The notes below the pieces were generated by a model that saw only the letters and a program-made list of their open reading frames with translations, did not search any database and was not told where the DNA came from. 64,000 nt of DNA, from positions 1,922,001 to 1,986,000 of the forward strand of contig NZ_CP134706.1 of assembly GCF_038246755.1 (NCBI RefSeq), in the 5' to 3' direction. Below, piece by piece: positions 38,934-46,549 of the stretch; the first letter of the stretch is position 1, and each line of letters opens with the position of its first letter. The position numbers and the translations under genes are program-made. Source of the DNA: Micromonospora sp. FIMYZ51. Lineage in GTDB: Bacteria; Actinomycetota; Actinomycetes; Mycobacteriales; Micromonosporaceae.

Positions 38934-38969
38934 GCCTGCCGGGCTCGGATGTTCCGAGCCTGTGCGGGG
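38934..38969 (+). terminator. Hairpin, copy 2 of a related pair
   Basis: GGCTCGGA (38942-38949) pairs perfectly with TCCGAGCC (38953-38960), flanked by GAGCCTGCC and TGTGCGGGG. It shares its left flank with 35891-35910 but has different stem bases, so the structure rather than the sequence seems conserved. Likely a transcript 3' end or processing site. Confidence 0.65.
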
Positions 38970-39122
38970 TCGCCGTAGACCCGCGACGACTAACGGCGGT
39001 GAGGGCGGCCCGCGCCTGGAAAGCCGGCCGCCCCCACCCGATCCCCAACCGAGAGGACCGACCCCCACAAGGCGATTGGAGCGCCCGGGGGTTGGCCGAC
39101 CGCACCCCAAGGAGGGCCGACC

Positions 39123-39329
39123 ATGGGCCTATTCAAACAGAAGGCAGACGAATTCCGGCAAGCCCAGCAGGACGCCAAGGCAAACCCGACCCCCGGCAAC
39201 CGGCGGCGGCTGGAAGAGGCGCGGCAGGCGCTCAAGGCGACGCCGGAGGCTGAGTGGCAGCGGCAGCGCACTGCCGGTCTGGCGTATCAGCAGAGCGTGT
39301 GGGGCAGCGAAATCACCGGGGGCCGGTGA
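39123..39329 (+). CDS. Small helical protein
   Basis: A 68-residue protein: MGLFKQKADEFRQAQQDAKA, RRRLEEARQALKATPEAEWQ. Highly charged single long helix, possibly a coiled coil. AAGGAGGGCC ribosome binding site. TGATG overlap with the next gene. Confidence 0.55.
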   Translation: MGLFKQKADEFRQAQQDAKANPTPGNRRRLEEARQALKATPEAEWQRQRTAGLAYQQSVWGSEITGGR

Positions 39330-39499
39330 TGAGTCTCCGCGACCTGGATCGGGCCGGCAAGGTGGCCGCCACCCTGGCCGCCGGAGCCTCGGGCAAGAGG
39401 GTCACCTACAGCCCCGACACCGGCTGGACCACCCGCCACGGCCGGGCCGGCGCCGACAGCGGCACGACCGACGCCAGTAAGACGAACGGCAGCCGGTGA
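39329..39499 (+). CDS. Small hypothetical protein
   Basis: A 56-residue protein, MSLRDLDRAGKVAATLAAGA then VTYSPDTGWTTRHGRAGADS. Overlapping start and stop codons on both sides. Function unknown. Confidence 0.5.
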   Translation: MSLRDLDRAGKVAATLAAGASGKRVTYSPDTGWTTRHGRAGADSGTTDASKTNGSR

Positions 39500-39669
39500 G
39501 CAAGTTCCTGGCGGGGGTGGCCGGCACAGGTCACCCCCGCACCACCGCCCGCCGACCCCGCGTCCAGTACGAGCCCGTCCCGGACCGCTGCCGGGAATGT
39601 GGTCGGAACCTGCACCGCGACAACGCGCCCGCCAACTGCTCAACCTGCAACGAGGAGACGAACCGATGA
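39496..39669 (+). CDS. Small zinc-ribbon-like protein
   Basis: A 57-residue protein with GTG start in a GTGA overlap. The end carries DRCRECGRNLHRDNAPANCS and TCNEE, two CxxC pairs. The first half is basic (RTTARRPRVQ), suggesting a nucleic-acid-binding ribbon. Confidence 0.55.
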   Translation: MSKFLAGVAGTGHPRTTARRPRVQYEPVPDRCRECGRNLHRDNAPANCSTCNEETNR

Positions 39670-39914
39670 CCGCACCGACCGCCGCCCCTGCCCGCATCCA
39701 CCGGCGCCGCACCCCCACGCCGGGAAGTGCCCGCGCCGACCAGGCTGCCCGCATCCGACAGCTGCTCGACACCAACGAGCCCGTCACCGTCGCAGTCGAC
39801 GGGTACGGGCGCGGCTGGTGGGTGCTCGACGTGGGGGACGGCACGTACACGGTGCTGCGGGATGGGGCGACGCTCACCGTGACGTGGGCGGACGTGCCGG
39901 TCGGCTCCGTCTAG
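39666..39914 (+). CDS. Small hypothetical protein
   Basis: An 82-residue protein: basic N-terminus, helix RADQAARIRQLLDTNEPVTV, then a beta hairpin (VDGYGRGWWVLDVGDGTYTV). ATGA overlap. It is the last gene before promoter P1. Confidence 0.5.
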   Translation: MTAPTAAPARIHRRRTPTPGSARADQAARIRQLLDTNEPVTVAVDGYGRGWWVLDVGDGTYTVLRDGATLTVTWADVPVGSV

Positions 39915-39922
39915 AGAAACCT

Positions 39923-39982
39923 GGTCCGGGTTGTTGACCCGGCGTTCTCGCTCCACCTAAACTGGTCCATGTAACCCGGACC
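39923..39982 (+). promoter_or_regulatory. Promoter P1 flanked by inverted repeat arms
   Basis: TTGACC (39934-39939) and TAAACT (39958-39963) are 18 bases apart. GGTCCGGGTT (39923-39932) and AACCCGGACC (39973-39982) are perfect reverse complements that bracket the promoter, and GGTCCATGT follows the -10. The same plan recurs at 41,576 and 50,402. Confidence 0.7.
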
Positions 39983-40096
39983 GAGGGTTGCGACAACTCC
40001 ACAGCGGACCCGCGCGAGCGGGACATCGGGGCCACCCCAGCGCCACAGGGCGCGAAGGGAAGCGCAAGCACCAACCAACCACCCAGGGAGGCCCCC

Positions 40097-40420
40097 GTGT
40101 CCATCACCATCACCCCCAACGCCGCCGAAGCCCCGTCGATCAACATGAACGGCGGAAACGCCAAGCAGGTGTTCGACCTGCTCGGCCTCGAATTCGACGG
40201 CGACTGGGGCAACACCACCGGCCCGGACTTCCTCGGCCGGGTGCTGCTCGCCCTAGCCCTACTCGACACCACCACCGATGGTGTCGGGCGACCCGAAGCG
40301 GTCGACGGGCGCTGGATCGAAGGTGGGCGTCGCCCCGGCTACCTAGCCGAACGGCTCACCCAGCTGCACGGCCTGGCGCTGTGGGCGATCGAGCACGGCG
40401 CGGATGTCGAGTGGTCCTAG
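40097..40420 (+). CDS. Hypothetical protein
   Basis: A 107-residue protein: INMNGGNAKQVFDLLGLEFD, PDFLGRVLLALALLDTTTDG, RPGYLAERLTQLHGLALWAI. GTG start with GGGAGG upstream; first gene after promoter P1. It is a type seen repeatedly in actinophages and elements, function unknown. Confidence 0.6.
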   Translation: MSITITPNAAEAPSINMNGGNAKQVFDLLGLEFDGDWGNTTGPDFLGRVLLALALLDTTTDGVGRPEAVDGRWIEGGRRPGYLAERLTQLHGLALWAIEHGADVEWS

Positions 40421-40456
40421 GCCACCCGGCGCGCGGGTCCGCTGTTCCATCCGGCA

Positions 40457-40759
40457 ATGGAGGTTCGTATGGTCGCCCAATTCCCCGACGTGGTTGTTGA
40501 CCTGTCGGCGCAGGACACCAACGTGTTCGGCACCATCGGCGAGGTCGCCGCCGCATTGACCCGCGCCGGCTACGCCTCTGCCGCAAGCCAGTACACGCGC
40601 AACGCTGTGATGTGCGCCGACTACGGCGAAGTGATGCTGTTGACCCTCGCGACGGTCAGTGTGGCGGGGGAGGGGCCGGGCGTTGCGTCGCCATACCGCG
40701 CTTGCCCGTGCCCCACCCACGAGGACGAGCCGACGCCGGCCCAACTGGCTGCGGGGTGA
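40457..40759 (+). CDS. Hypothetical protein
   Basis: A 100-residue protein: MVAQFPDVVVDLSAQDTNVF, GTIGEVAAALTRAGYASAAS, EVMLLTLATVSVAGEG. The start is ATG 40457 or ATG 40469 (MVAQFPDV); the former has GGAG-like bases a little upstream. TGATG overlap with the next gene. Confidence 0.55.
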   Translation: MEVRMVAQFPDVVVDLSAQDTNVFGTIGEVAAALTRAGYASAASQYTRNAVMCADYGEVMLLTLATVSVAGEGPGVASPYRACPCPTHEDEPTPAQLAAG

Positions 40760-41202
40760 TGGCGGTGACGTTGACTCCGGTTGACCTGGTGAGGGTCGCG
40801 CACGCCTGCGAAGACTGGGCCGGCAACTGGCACGGCCCGCAGGGCGGGTTCACGTTCGGCCGCTCCGACTGCGAGCGGTACGTGGCCGAGGGGCAGTTGT
40901 CGAAGCTGTGCGACCAGTACACCTTGAAGGTTGTGTGGGCTGCCGTGCGCAACCACCTGGACGCGCACCCGGAGATCCTGGCCGCCGGCCGGCTGAGCGA
41001 CGCACAGCGGGCCGAGAAGCAGGCCGCGAGGGATGCGGCTGCCCGCGCCCTGTTGGCGGAGGCTGAGGCGCCGTTCCGTGACGGCCGGTGGGATGACGCG
41101 CTTGCCCTGATCGACCGGGCGGAGCTGGTGTCGCCGGGTGCGGTGAACTTCGACCAGTACCGGCAGGTGGTGGCGGAGCATGCGGCGAAGGCGGGTGGGT
41201 GA
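40759..41202 (+). CDS. Hypothetical protein
   Basis: A 147-residue protein with HACEDWAGNWHGPQGGFTFG, VWAAVRNHLDAHPEILAAGR and a long charged helix (SDAQRAEKQAARDAAARALL). ATG overlaps the upstream stop. No family recognised. Confidence 0.55.
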   Translation: MAVTLTPVDLVRVAHACEDWAGNWHGPQGGFTFGRSDCERYVAEGQLSKLCDQYTLKVVWAAVRNHLDAHPEILAAGRLSDAQRAEKQAARDAAARALLAEAEAPFRDGRWDDALALIDRAELVSPGAVNFDQYRQVVAEHAAKAGG

Positions 41203-41206
41203 CGTG

Positions 41207-41563
41207 ATGCGCGGTGGCGGCGCCGGGACCGCCTACGCTGTGGCAGACAACGTAGACCGAGTTTCGGGGTGTGCTGTGCCTGCTGACCTGCCCATGCTGC
41301 TGATGGCTGATGTTGCTGCGATCGGTGGGGTAAAGCCGGAGACGGTGTCGAAGGCGTTGCAGCGGTCGAAGCCGGGCGGCCGGTACGAGGCGGATCCGTT
41401 TCCGGAGCCGGATGGTCGGATTGGTGGGCGTGAGGGTTCGTTGTCGGGTAGTCGGCCGTGGTGGTCTGCGGAGCGGCGTGAGCTGATTGAGGCGTGGTTT
41501 GGGCGGAACCGGGACCGTACGGGTGTGGGTGGTCGGCCGCCGAAGTCTGCTGGTGGAAGCTAG
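41207..41563 (+). CDS. Excisionase/MerR-like DNA-binding protein
   Basis: Up to 118 residues. The core is LLMADVAAIGGVKPETVSKA then LQRSKPGGRYEADPFPEPDG, a helix-turn-helix of the HTH_17/Xis type, followed by GSRPWWSAERRELIEAWFGR. The start may be ATG 41207 or GTG 41275 (VPADLPML), the latter giving the usual Xis length. Such proteins act as excisionases or repressors on actinobacterial elements. Its closeness to promoter P2 suggests a regulatory target there. Confidence 0.65.
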   Translation: MRGGGAGTAYAVADNVDRVSGCAVPADLPMLLMADVAAIGGVKPETVSKALQRSKPGGRYEADPFPEPDGRIGGREGSLSGSRPWWSAERRELIEAWFGRNRDRTGVGGRPPKSAGGS

Positions 41564-41575
41564 GCAAGAAAACTC

Positions 41576-41633
41576 GGTCCGGGTTGTTGACCCGGCGGGT
41601 CCATGCGCTTAGGCTGGTCCATGTAACCCGGAC
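41576..41633 (+). promoter_or_regulatory. Promoter P2 flanked by inverted repeat arms
   Basis: TTGACC (41587-41592) and TAGGCT (41610-41615), 17-base spacer. GGTCCGGGTT (41576-41585) and AACCCGGAC (41625-41633) bracket it, with GGTCCATGT after the -10. The leader GAGGGAGTCGACATG that follows is identical to the one after promoter P3. Confidence 0.72.
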
Positions 41634-41653
41634 AGAGAATTGAGGGAGTCGAC

Positions 41654-41953
41654 ATGCAGGCCACCGCCAAGTACGCCGAAGCGCTCGCCCACGACATCGC
41701 CGACGCCCTCAACCACGCACCCCACGCCGCCGGCCGCGTCACCGTCCGATACGACCGCGCCGCCGAAACGTGGACCGTGCGCGTCACCATCGGCCGCGCC
41801 AACCGCTACGACCTGGCCATGCCCGCCGCCGGCGCCATGTACGCGCTGTGGCGCAACGGCACGTGGCTTGGTGGCCTCCACCTGTGCACCGACGCCGCGC
41901 CGATCGATGTAGCTACCGCGCTGCTCGACCGCATCGCCCAGACCGTCCGCTGA
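41654..41953 (+). CDS. Hypothetical protein
   Basis: A 99-residue protein: AKYAEALAHDIADALNHAPH, GRVTVRYDRAAETWTVRVTI, LDRIAQTVR. Helix, beta sheet, helix. First gene after promoter P2 with GAGGGAG before its ATG. Function unknown. Confidence 0.6.
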   Translation: MQATAKYAEALAHDIADALNHAPHAAGRVTVRYDRAAETWTVRVTIGRANRYDLAMPAAGAMYALWRNGTWLGGLHLCTDAAPIDVATALLDRIAQTVR

Positions 41954-41981
41954 CCATCCGACCGGCAGACAGGAGCCCGCC

Positions 41982-42269
41982 GTGCCCACGCTCACCCCGA
42001 CCGACGTGACCGTCATCCGCAGCTACGAGGTTGTCGACGCCGAGCCGGTCGACAACCAGCACAGCAGCGTCCGCATCATCCCGACGAAGGTGACGGTGAC
42101 CTTCGTGAACGGCGTAGCTGTCAGGGTTGTGATCGAAGGCCCGAACGCCAAGAAGGACGGCACCGCTGGCGTCAACCGTCACGAGGAGTCCTACTACCTC
42201 ACGTGGGCCGATTACGCGGCACGCCTGCCGGAGTGGGTTTCCCCGCTGCTGGTGTTCACGCCTGTCTGA
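41982..42269 (+). CDS. Hypothetical protein
   Basis: A 95-residue beta-rich protein: TDVTVIRSYEVVDAEPVDNQ, VRIIPTKVTVTFVNGVAVRV, YYLTWADYAARLPEWVSPLL. GTG start after AGGAG. No family recognised. Confidence 0.55.
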   Translation: MPTLTPTDVTVIRSYEVVDAEPVDNQHSSVRIIPTKVTVTFVNGVAVRVVIEGPNAKKDGTAGVNRHEESYYLTWADYAARLPEWVSPLLVFTPV

Positions 42270-42364
42270 CCCCACCAGCCTCCGCATTCTGCCGTGAGGG
42301 GTGTCGGATCGGATCCGGCCGGAGGCACCACACCCAACCCGACCCGCGACCCGAGGAGCACCCG

Positions 42365-42427
42365 ATGACTGACCTGACGCCCACCCCCGAACTGATCGCC
42401 ACCGCCCGCGACACCGGGGGGCGGTAG
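42365..42427 (+). CDS. 20-residue leader-like peptide
   Basis: MTDLTPTPELIATARDTGGR is preceded by GAGGAG at good spacing and ends two bases before the next ATG. It may be a leader peptide or a remnant. Support is the ribosome binding site only. Confidence 0.35.
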   Translation: MTDLTPTPELIATARDTGGR

Positions 42428-42429
42428 CC

Positions 42430-42657
42430 ATGACCGCCCTGGTGGATGTGGCGTGGATTGCCGACCCCACCGTGCTCGGTGTGGCTGCCGACGACCCAGA
42501 CCTACCCACCCCAGTCGCGCACAGGATTGGGCTCACCACCGGCGCGCTGGTTTGTGCGCCGTGGCTGCCCGCCAAACTCGGCCGGCGGGTGCCCGAAGCG
42601 GAGGCACGCGCCACCGCCACCCTGTGCCCCGACTGCTGGCCCGACACAGAGGAGTGA
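42430..42657 (+). CDS. Small hypothetical protein
   Basis: A 75-residue protein: VDVAWIADPTVLGVAADDPD, GLTTGALVCAPWLPAKLGRR, ATLCPDCWPD. The CPDC with an upstream Cys hints at metal binding. No family recognised. Confidence 0.5.
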   Translation: MTALVDVAWIADPTVLGVAADDPDLPTPVAHRIGLTTGALVCAPWLPAKLGRRVPEAEARATATLCPDCWPDTEE

Positions 42658-42662
42658 CCGCC

Positions 42663-42938
42663 GTGGCCTACATCAACGCTGACCTTTTCTTCGCCACCGT
42701 CAAAACGGGTGACCGTTTCCGGTGGAGGCAGAAACCCGGACAGCCCGCCAACATTCACGACGGCACGGTGTGCACGGCCACCGGCCCCGCCCAGCGGATG
42801 AACGACGACGAGCGGACGCTGTATGTGCCGTTCCAGTGGCCTCCCGGACGGCCCGGATACACGGATGGGGCGGTCTACCGGGCCACGGCAGACTGCGAGG
42901 AATACGAGCTGCTACCCAAGGGGGACGACCATGTCTGA
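42663..42938 (+). CDS. Small beta-rich protein
   Basis: A 91-residue protein: AYINADLFFATVKTGDRFRW, DGTVCTATGPAQRMNDDERT, LYVPFQWPPGRP. Looks like a small SH3-like barrel. GTG start; its stop overlaps the next gene by eight bases. Confidence 0.5.
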   Translation: MAYINADLFFATVKTGDRFRWRQKPGQPANIHDGTVCTATGPAQRMNDDERTLYVPFQWPPGRPGYTDGAVYRATADCEEYELLPKGDDHV

Positions 42939-43251
42939 CCTGCGCGCCGCCAACCGTAGAGACGCCGCCGCCCGCGACCTGCACCGGCTCCTCTACGCCG
43001 CCACCTACCAGCGCGACAGCCGGTGGGATGTAGTCGACACACGGGACGGCCCCGAAACCGGTTGGGTGGTGTACGAGCGGCAGGTGATGCACACCGCCGT
43101 CAACGAGATTCGCGCCAACAACGGTCTGCCGCCGGTCGATATGGAGGTCATCGAGCAGGCCGACAACGGTGCGGCCGGGCGCAGCGACTGGATGGACCGG
43201 TTTGTGTTGCGGTGTGCGGCGCTTGCGGTGGGGGAGGAGTGGCGTGGCTGA
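42931..43251 (+). CDS. Hypothetical protein
   Basis: A 106-residue helical protein: NRRDAAARDLHRLLYAATYQ, GWVVYERQVMHTAVNEIRAN, SDWMDRFVLRCAALAVGEEW. Overlaps both neighbours by eight bases. No family recognised. Confidence 0.55.
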   Translation: MSDLRAANRRDAAARDLHRLLYAATYQRDSRWDVVDTRDGPETGWVVYERQVMHTAVNEIRANNGLPPVDMEVIEQADNGAAGRSDWMDRFVLRCAALAVGEEWRG

Positions 43252-43594
43252 CGAGTACCGCGCCGCCGCCCTGTCCACCGCCGCCCAGCTTGTCCGCGAC
43301 GAGCAGCAGCGTCGTGGACGCCGCCGCGAAGACGACTGCGAGCTGTGCGTCGACCAGGAGAAGCCGCACGTGGACGCGCTCGGCGGGGTGGCGCGCGAAC
43401 TTGAGTTGATGGCCGCCGCGTCGTCGCGGGATGCCCGTGAGCGGTTGGCCCGGCACCTGTACCTGGTCGAGTGGGGCGACTACCTGGACGCCGGTGACCG
43501 GTGGGACAGCGGGCAGGTGGGCGACGACATCCGGAACGAGTTTCTGACCGCCGCCGACGCGGCCCTCAACGCCATCAACGGAACGGAGAACTGA
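43244..43594 (+). CDS. Hypothetical protein
   Basis: A 116-residue protein: YRAAALSTAAQLVRDEQQRR, ELCVDQEKPHVDALGGVARE, LARHLYLVEWGDYLDAGDRW. GTG start overlapping the upstream gene. Mostly helical. Function unknown. Confidence 0.55.
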   Translation: MADEYRAAALSTAAQLVRDEQQRRGRRREDDCELCVDQEKPHVDALGGVARELELMAAASSRDARERLARHLYLVEWGDYLDAGDRWDSGQVGDDIRNEFLTAADAALNAINGTEN

Positions 43595-43595
43595 C

Positions 43596-43838
43596 ATGTG
43601 CGGATGCGAAGGCAACATCCCGTGCAGCTACCACGCCGACCAGATCATGAACGGCCTCGCCGATGCGCGCGACCTGGCCGAGCAAGGCAACAACTTCGCC
43701 GCCGAGCAGACGATGACGCGGCTCCGACTCGCCCACGGTGAAGGCCGGGTGCGGCTGGTCATGGATGAGGTTTGTGACGGGCTACTGGACCTGAGTACCT
43801 ACGGCAACCCCTACCCGAGGAGAGTTGACCATGGCTGA
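43596..43838 (+). CDS. Small Cys-containing protein
   Basis: An 80-residue protein, MCGCEGNIPCSYHADQIMNG, then helical (LADARDLAEQGNNFAAEQTM). An N-terminal CxC...C...H set is a likely metal site. Overlaps the next gene by eight bases. Confidence 0.55.
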   Translation: MCGCEGNIPCSYHADQIMNGLADARDLAEQGNNFAAEQTMTRLRLAHGEGRVRLVMDEVCDGLLDLSTYGNPYPRRVDHG

Positions 43839-44517
43839 CCCTGCCCGGATCCTCACCCAGCGGGACTGTACGGCGATGGCGGCGCTCGACACCATGCCGC
43901 ACCTCGCCACGCGGGTACGCAACCTGCTCGCCCACGGGCGGCGCATGACCGTCACCCGCCGGTACACGTACGTCGACAGCCCGCCCGAGGTGACTGCCGG
44001 CCTGACCCTGGACGTCAGCGCCCGCAGCGGCGGCATCCGCGAGAGCGTCAGCGGCGACGGGCATCACCTGGGGGTGACGTTGCGGCCCGGTCTCATGTCC
44101 GGGTTCAGCATTTCCGCCTACGTATCCGACCGGAACGCGGTGGAGGCGGAGGTGTGGAAGAGGTTCCATGCCGCCGAGAGCATCAGCGGCGACCCGTTCA
44201 AGCGGCGCCGGGACATGACGCTGGTCGACATCACGGGCGGGCTGCCGGGTGATGGTCCGGCCCGCGACGACAAGCTGGTCATCCGGGAGTGGAATTCGGA
44301 TGGCGTGTGCGATGAGCGCGTTGTGGTGTTCGATGCCGGCCCGAGTGAGGGCGAGTATCGGGCGGCCCGCTGGCTGTACGGCAACGCTCTCGGTCCGGCG
44401 CATGTGGGGGACCGGTTGGAGGCTTGGGATCGGGGGCGGGTGTCGGATGCGGATACCGAGCTGTGGGCTGGGCGTGCTGCGGAGTTGATGGCTGAGGTGG
44501 CGGCTGAGCCGCGTTGA
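43831..44517 (+). CDS. Hypothetical protein
   Basis: A 228-residue protein: AALDTMPHLATRVRNLLAHG, VTAGLTLDVSARSGGIRESV, LRPGLMSGFSISAYVSDRNA, then a helical C-terminus. GAGGAGAG precedes the ATG. It closes this cistron and is followed by an imperfect hairpin at 44535-44558. No family recognised. Confidence 0.55.
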   Translation: MADPARILTQRDCTAMAALDTMPHLATRVRNLLAHGRRMTVTRRYTYVDSPPEVTAGLTLDVSARSGGIRESVSGDGHHLGVTLRPGLMSGFSISAYVSDRNAVEAEVWKRFHAAESISGDPFKRRRDMTLVDITGGLPGDGPARDDKLVIREWNSDGVCDERVVVFDAGPSEGEYRAARWLYGNALGPAHVGDRLEAWDRGRVSDADTELWAGRAAELMAEVAAEPR

Positions 44518-44579
44518 GCTGTGTTGGTGGAGCCCGTCGCCGTGGTGGTGGCGGGCTTCGTCGTTGGGATAGATAAGCC

Positions 44580-44608
44580 TTGGCATTGTGGGTATACCTT
44601 GGTATGGT
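44580..44608 (+). promoter_or_regulatory. Promoter of the Cys-rich peptide operon
   Basis: TTGGCA (44580-44585) and TATGGT (44603-44608) with a 17-base spacer. TACCTTGGTA inside the spacer and -10 is an inverted repeat that could be an operator. Confidence 0.6.
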
Positions 44609-44638
44609 GTAGACACCAACCCAGAGAGCGAGCAGCCA

Positions 44639-44773
44639 ATGAGCGACAACAACTGCCCCAACCCCGCCGCCCACCTGATCTGCGGCGGCTGCGACAAGCC
44701 CTACGACGACTGCGACTGCTGGTCCGGCCCGACCCCGTCGGAGCCGGCCGCCGACGACAACGAGGAGCAGTGA
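44639..44773 (+). CDS. 44-residue acidic Cys-rich protein
   Basis: MSDNNCPNPAAHLICGGCDK is followed by PYDDCDCWSG and an acidic tail. The unit CxxCxxxx(D/E)DCxC is repeated in the next gene. The four close cysteines suggest a zinc knuckle. First gene after the 44,580 promoter. Confidence 0.6.
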   Translation: MSDNNCPNPAAHLICGGCDKPYDDCDCWSGPTPSEPAADDNEEQ

Positions 44774-44928
44774 CCGTGACCCGGCAGATCGACACCTACA
44801 CCGACGACGACGGCAACGAAATCTGCGAAGGCTGCAACGAGCCCGTCGAAGACTGTGTCTGCACCTGCGACACCTGCGGCGACACCCTTGACGACTGCAC
44901 CTGCAACGACGGCACCGAGGAGGCGTGA
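44770..44928 (+). CDS. 52-residue acidic Cys-rich protein with two Cys units
   Basis: It contains two units like that of the gene before: CEGCNEPVEDCVC and CDTCGDTLDDCTC, in a strongly acidic protein (YTDDDGNE, DGTEEA). GTG start in a GTGA overlap (a second GTG six bases on is possible). It looks like an internal duplication of the single-unit neighbour. Confidence 0.6.
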   Translation: MTVTRQIDTYTDDDGNEICEGCNEPVEDCVCTCDTCGDTLDDCTCNDGTEEA

Positions 44929-45302
44929 CCATGACCCAGCGCGACCCCGTCATCATCGAACTCAACTGCGAAGCCCACCCCTCCACCGACACCGTCGAAT
45001 ACGACCGCGACCGGTGGAACGCGATGACCCCCACCCAGCGGGCCGTCGCCCTGGACGAGATGGTGGACGAACACATCGGCAACGCCGGTGGCGGCGGCTG
45101 GCACATCGAAGACCCCGACGACTACAGCACCGTCGGCAGCACCCCCATCAAGGTTGCGCTGCCGCTCGCCGACCACCCCGCCGTCGTGGCTGCCGTTGAG
45201 GCGTGGCTGTCCAACCCGAACCGCCCCACCGGCCCCGTACACGAGTCGGCGCGTGACCTGCTGGCCCGCATCGATGCCGCCATCACCGGCAAGGAGGCGT
45301 GA
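44925..45302 (+). CDS. Hypothetical protein
   Basis: A 125-residue protein: DRWNAMTPTQRAVALDEMVD, GGGGWHIEDPDDYSTVGSTP, HPAVVAAVEAWLSNPNRPTG. Start GTG 44925 or ATG 44931. Coupled to both neighbours. No family recognised. Confidence 0.55.
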   Translation: MTMTQRDPVIIELNCEAHPSTDTVEYDRDRWNAMTPTQRAVALDEMVDEHIGNAGGGGWHIEDPDDYSTVGSTPIKVALPLADHPAVVAAVEAWLSNPNRPTGPVHESARDLLARIDAAITGKEA

Positions 45303-45676
45303 CGGTGGCCTTCCACGACGACCTTCACGCCCTCGCCCGGCACGCCCGCACCAGCAGCGACCCGAACGTCCGCGCCGCCGCACAGCGCATCCTCACCGGC
45401 GACCACGCCCTCCTACCCGAACCCGCCCGCGTCGACTGGGCCGTCGCCTGGACCTACCGCGACGGCGAAGTACGCACCCGCGAGGTGGACGACGAGCAGG
45501 AAGCCCGCGACGACGCCAGCCGCACCAACGCCGAAGCCGCAGCCCGCGACCCCGGCGACAGCATGCCCGTGCGTGCCTACGCCGTGTTCCGTGAGGTGCG
45601 GATGTTGGTCGACGGCACCCAGATCATCGGCCCGTGGCTGGCACCCGCCGACCAGTTCACCGAGGGGCGGCAGTGA
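45299..45676 (+). CDS. Hypothetical protein
   Basis: A 125-residue protein: HDDLHALARHARTSSDPNVR, ARVDWAVAWTYRDGEVRTRE, VRAYAVFREVRMLVDGTQII. Helical start, beta-rich end. GTGA overlap at the start. Function unknown. Confidence 0.55.
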   Translation: MTVAFHDDLHALARHARTSSDPNVRAAAQRILTGDHALLPEPARVDWAVAWTYRDGEVRTREVDDEQEARDDASRTNAEAAARDPGDSMPVRAYAVFREVRMLVDGTQIIGPWLAPADQFTEGRQ

Positions 45677-45963
45677 CCGACAAGCCCACCAAGGATGTGC
45701 TGCTGGCCCAGCTCGCCGACGCCTACCAGCGGCGCCGCCTGCTCGACCCCGCCCCAGGCCGCACCTTCAACCGGGCTGCACGCGACGAAGCATTCAACGC
45801 CGAACTCGCGATCGTCGCCGCGTTGCGCGAGTTGGACGTCACTTGGCAGGAGGTTGGTGACGTCATCGGGCGGAAGAAGTCGAACGTGGTTGTCACGTAC
45901 GCGCGCAAGCTGGAAACGAGCCGCACCGTCCGCGTACGCCCCAACCCGAAGGAGAAGCCATGA
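45673..45963 (+). CDS. Helix-turn-helix protein
   Basis: A 96-residue protein. After a helical N-terminus (KDVLLAQLADAYQRRRLLDP) comes LRELDVTWQEVGDVIGRKKS then NVVVTYARKLE, a good helix-turn-helix of the sigma-region-4/Xre kind. It ends in basic residues. It may be a regulator in this operon. GTG start with GTGA overlap. Confidence 0.6.
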   Translation: MTDKPTKDVLLAQLADAYQRRRLLDPAPGRTFNRAARDEAFNAELAIVAALRELDVTWQEVGDVIGRKKSNVVVTYARKLETSRTVRVRPNPKEKP

Positions 45964-46265
45964 AGACCACCGTCGAACAACTCGTAGCCCAAGTAGCCGC
46001 CCACAACGCCGAGCAGTTCAGCCCCACCCGCTACCCCTACACCTACTCGGCCGACTTCATCCGCCAAAACCCGCACGTCGTACCCGCCCACATCCGCGAC
46101 CAAGTTCCCGTCGAAGACCCGAACCTGTTCAGCCGCTCCGAAGCCGCCCGCATGAAAACGCTGTGGGCTGCCGCTGAAGGCCGCGACGTACGCGAGTTGG
46201 CGGAGGTGCTGGCAGACGCCTACATGCAGGTGTGGAACATTCAGCGCCCCGAGGAGACGCCGTGA
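45960..46265 (+). CDS. Hypothetical protein
   Basis: A 101-residue protein: VEQLVAQVAAHNAEQFSPTR, YPYTYSADFIRQNPHVVPAH, ARMKTLWAAAEGRDVRELAE. Helical. ATGA overlap. No family recognised. Confidence 0.55.
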   Translation: MKTTVEQLVAQVAAHNAEQFSPTRYPYTYSADFIRQNPHVVPAHIRDQVPVEDPNLFSRSEAARMKTLWAAAEGRDVRELAEVLADAYMQVWNIQRPEETP

Positions 46266-46549
46266 CCGCACCCCGCCCCGCATCCCGTGCCAGCCTCACC
46301 CACACCGGCAACCGCATCCTGTACGCCGCCGTGGCCGCCTGGATCATCGCCTGGTCGGTGAGTGACGGCGGCCCGCACCTCGGCGTGTTCCTGATCGCCG
46401 CAGCCGCCGGCTACGGGCTACTCACCGTGCTGTGGCACCTCACCACCGACAGCAACGAGAATTTCAACGCCGTCCGCCGCTTCGAGCGTGAGCGGGACGT
46501 GCCCGAGTGGGCGCGCACCTACCTCAACGACAACTCGGAGGTGAACTGA
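46262..46549 (+). CDS. Two-helix membrane protein
   Basis: A 95-residue protein with transmembrane segments ILYAAVAAWIIAWSV (about 19-33) and LGVFLIAAAAGYGLLTVLWH (about 41-60), then a charged tail. GTG start; coupled to both neighbours. Confidence 0.6.
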   Translation: MTAPRPASRASLTHTGNRILYAAVAAWIIAWSVSDGGPHLGVFLIAAAAGYGLLTVLWHLTTDSNENFNAVRRFERERDVPEWARTYLNDNSEVN

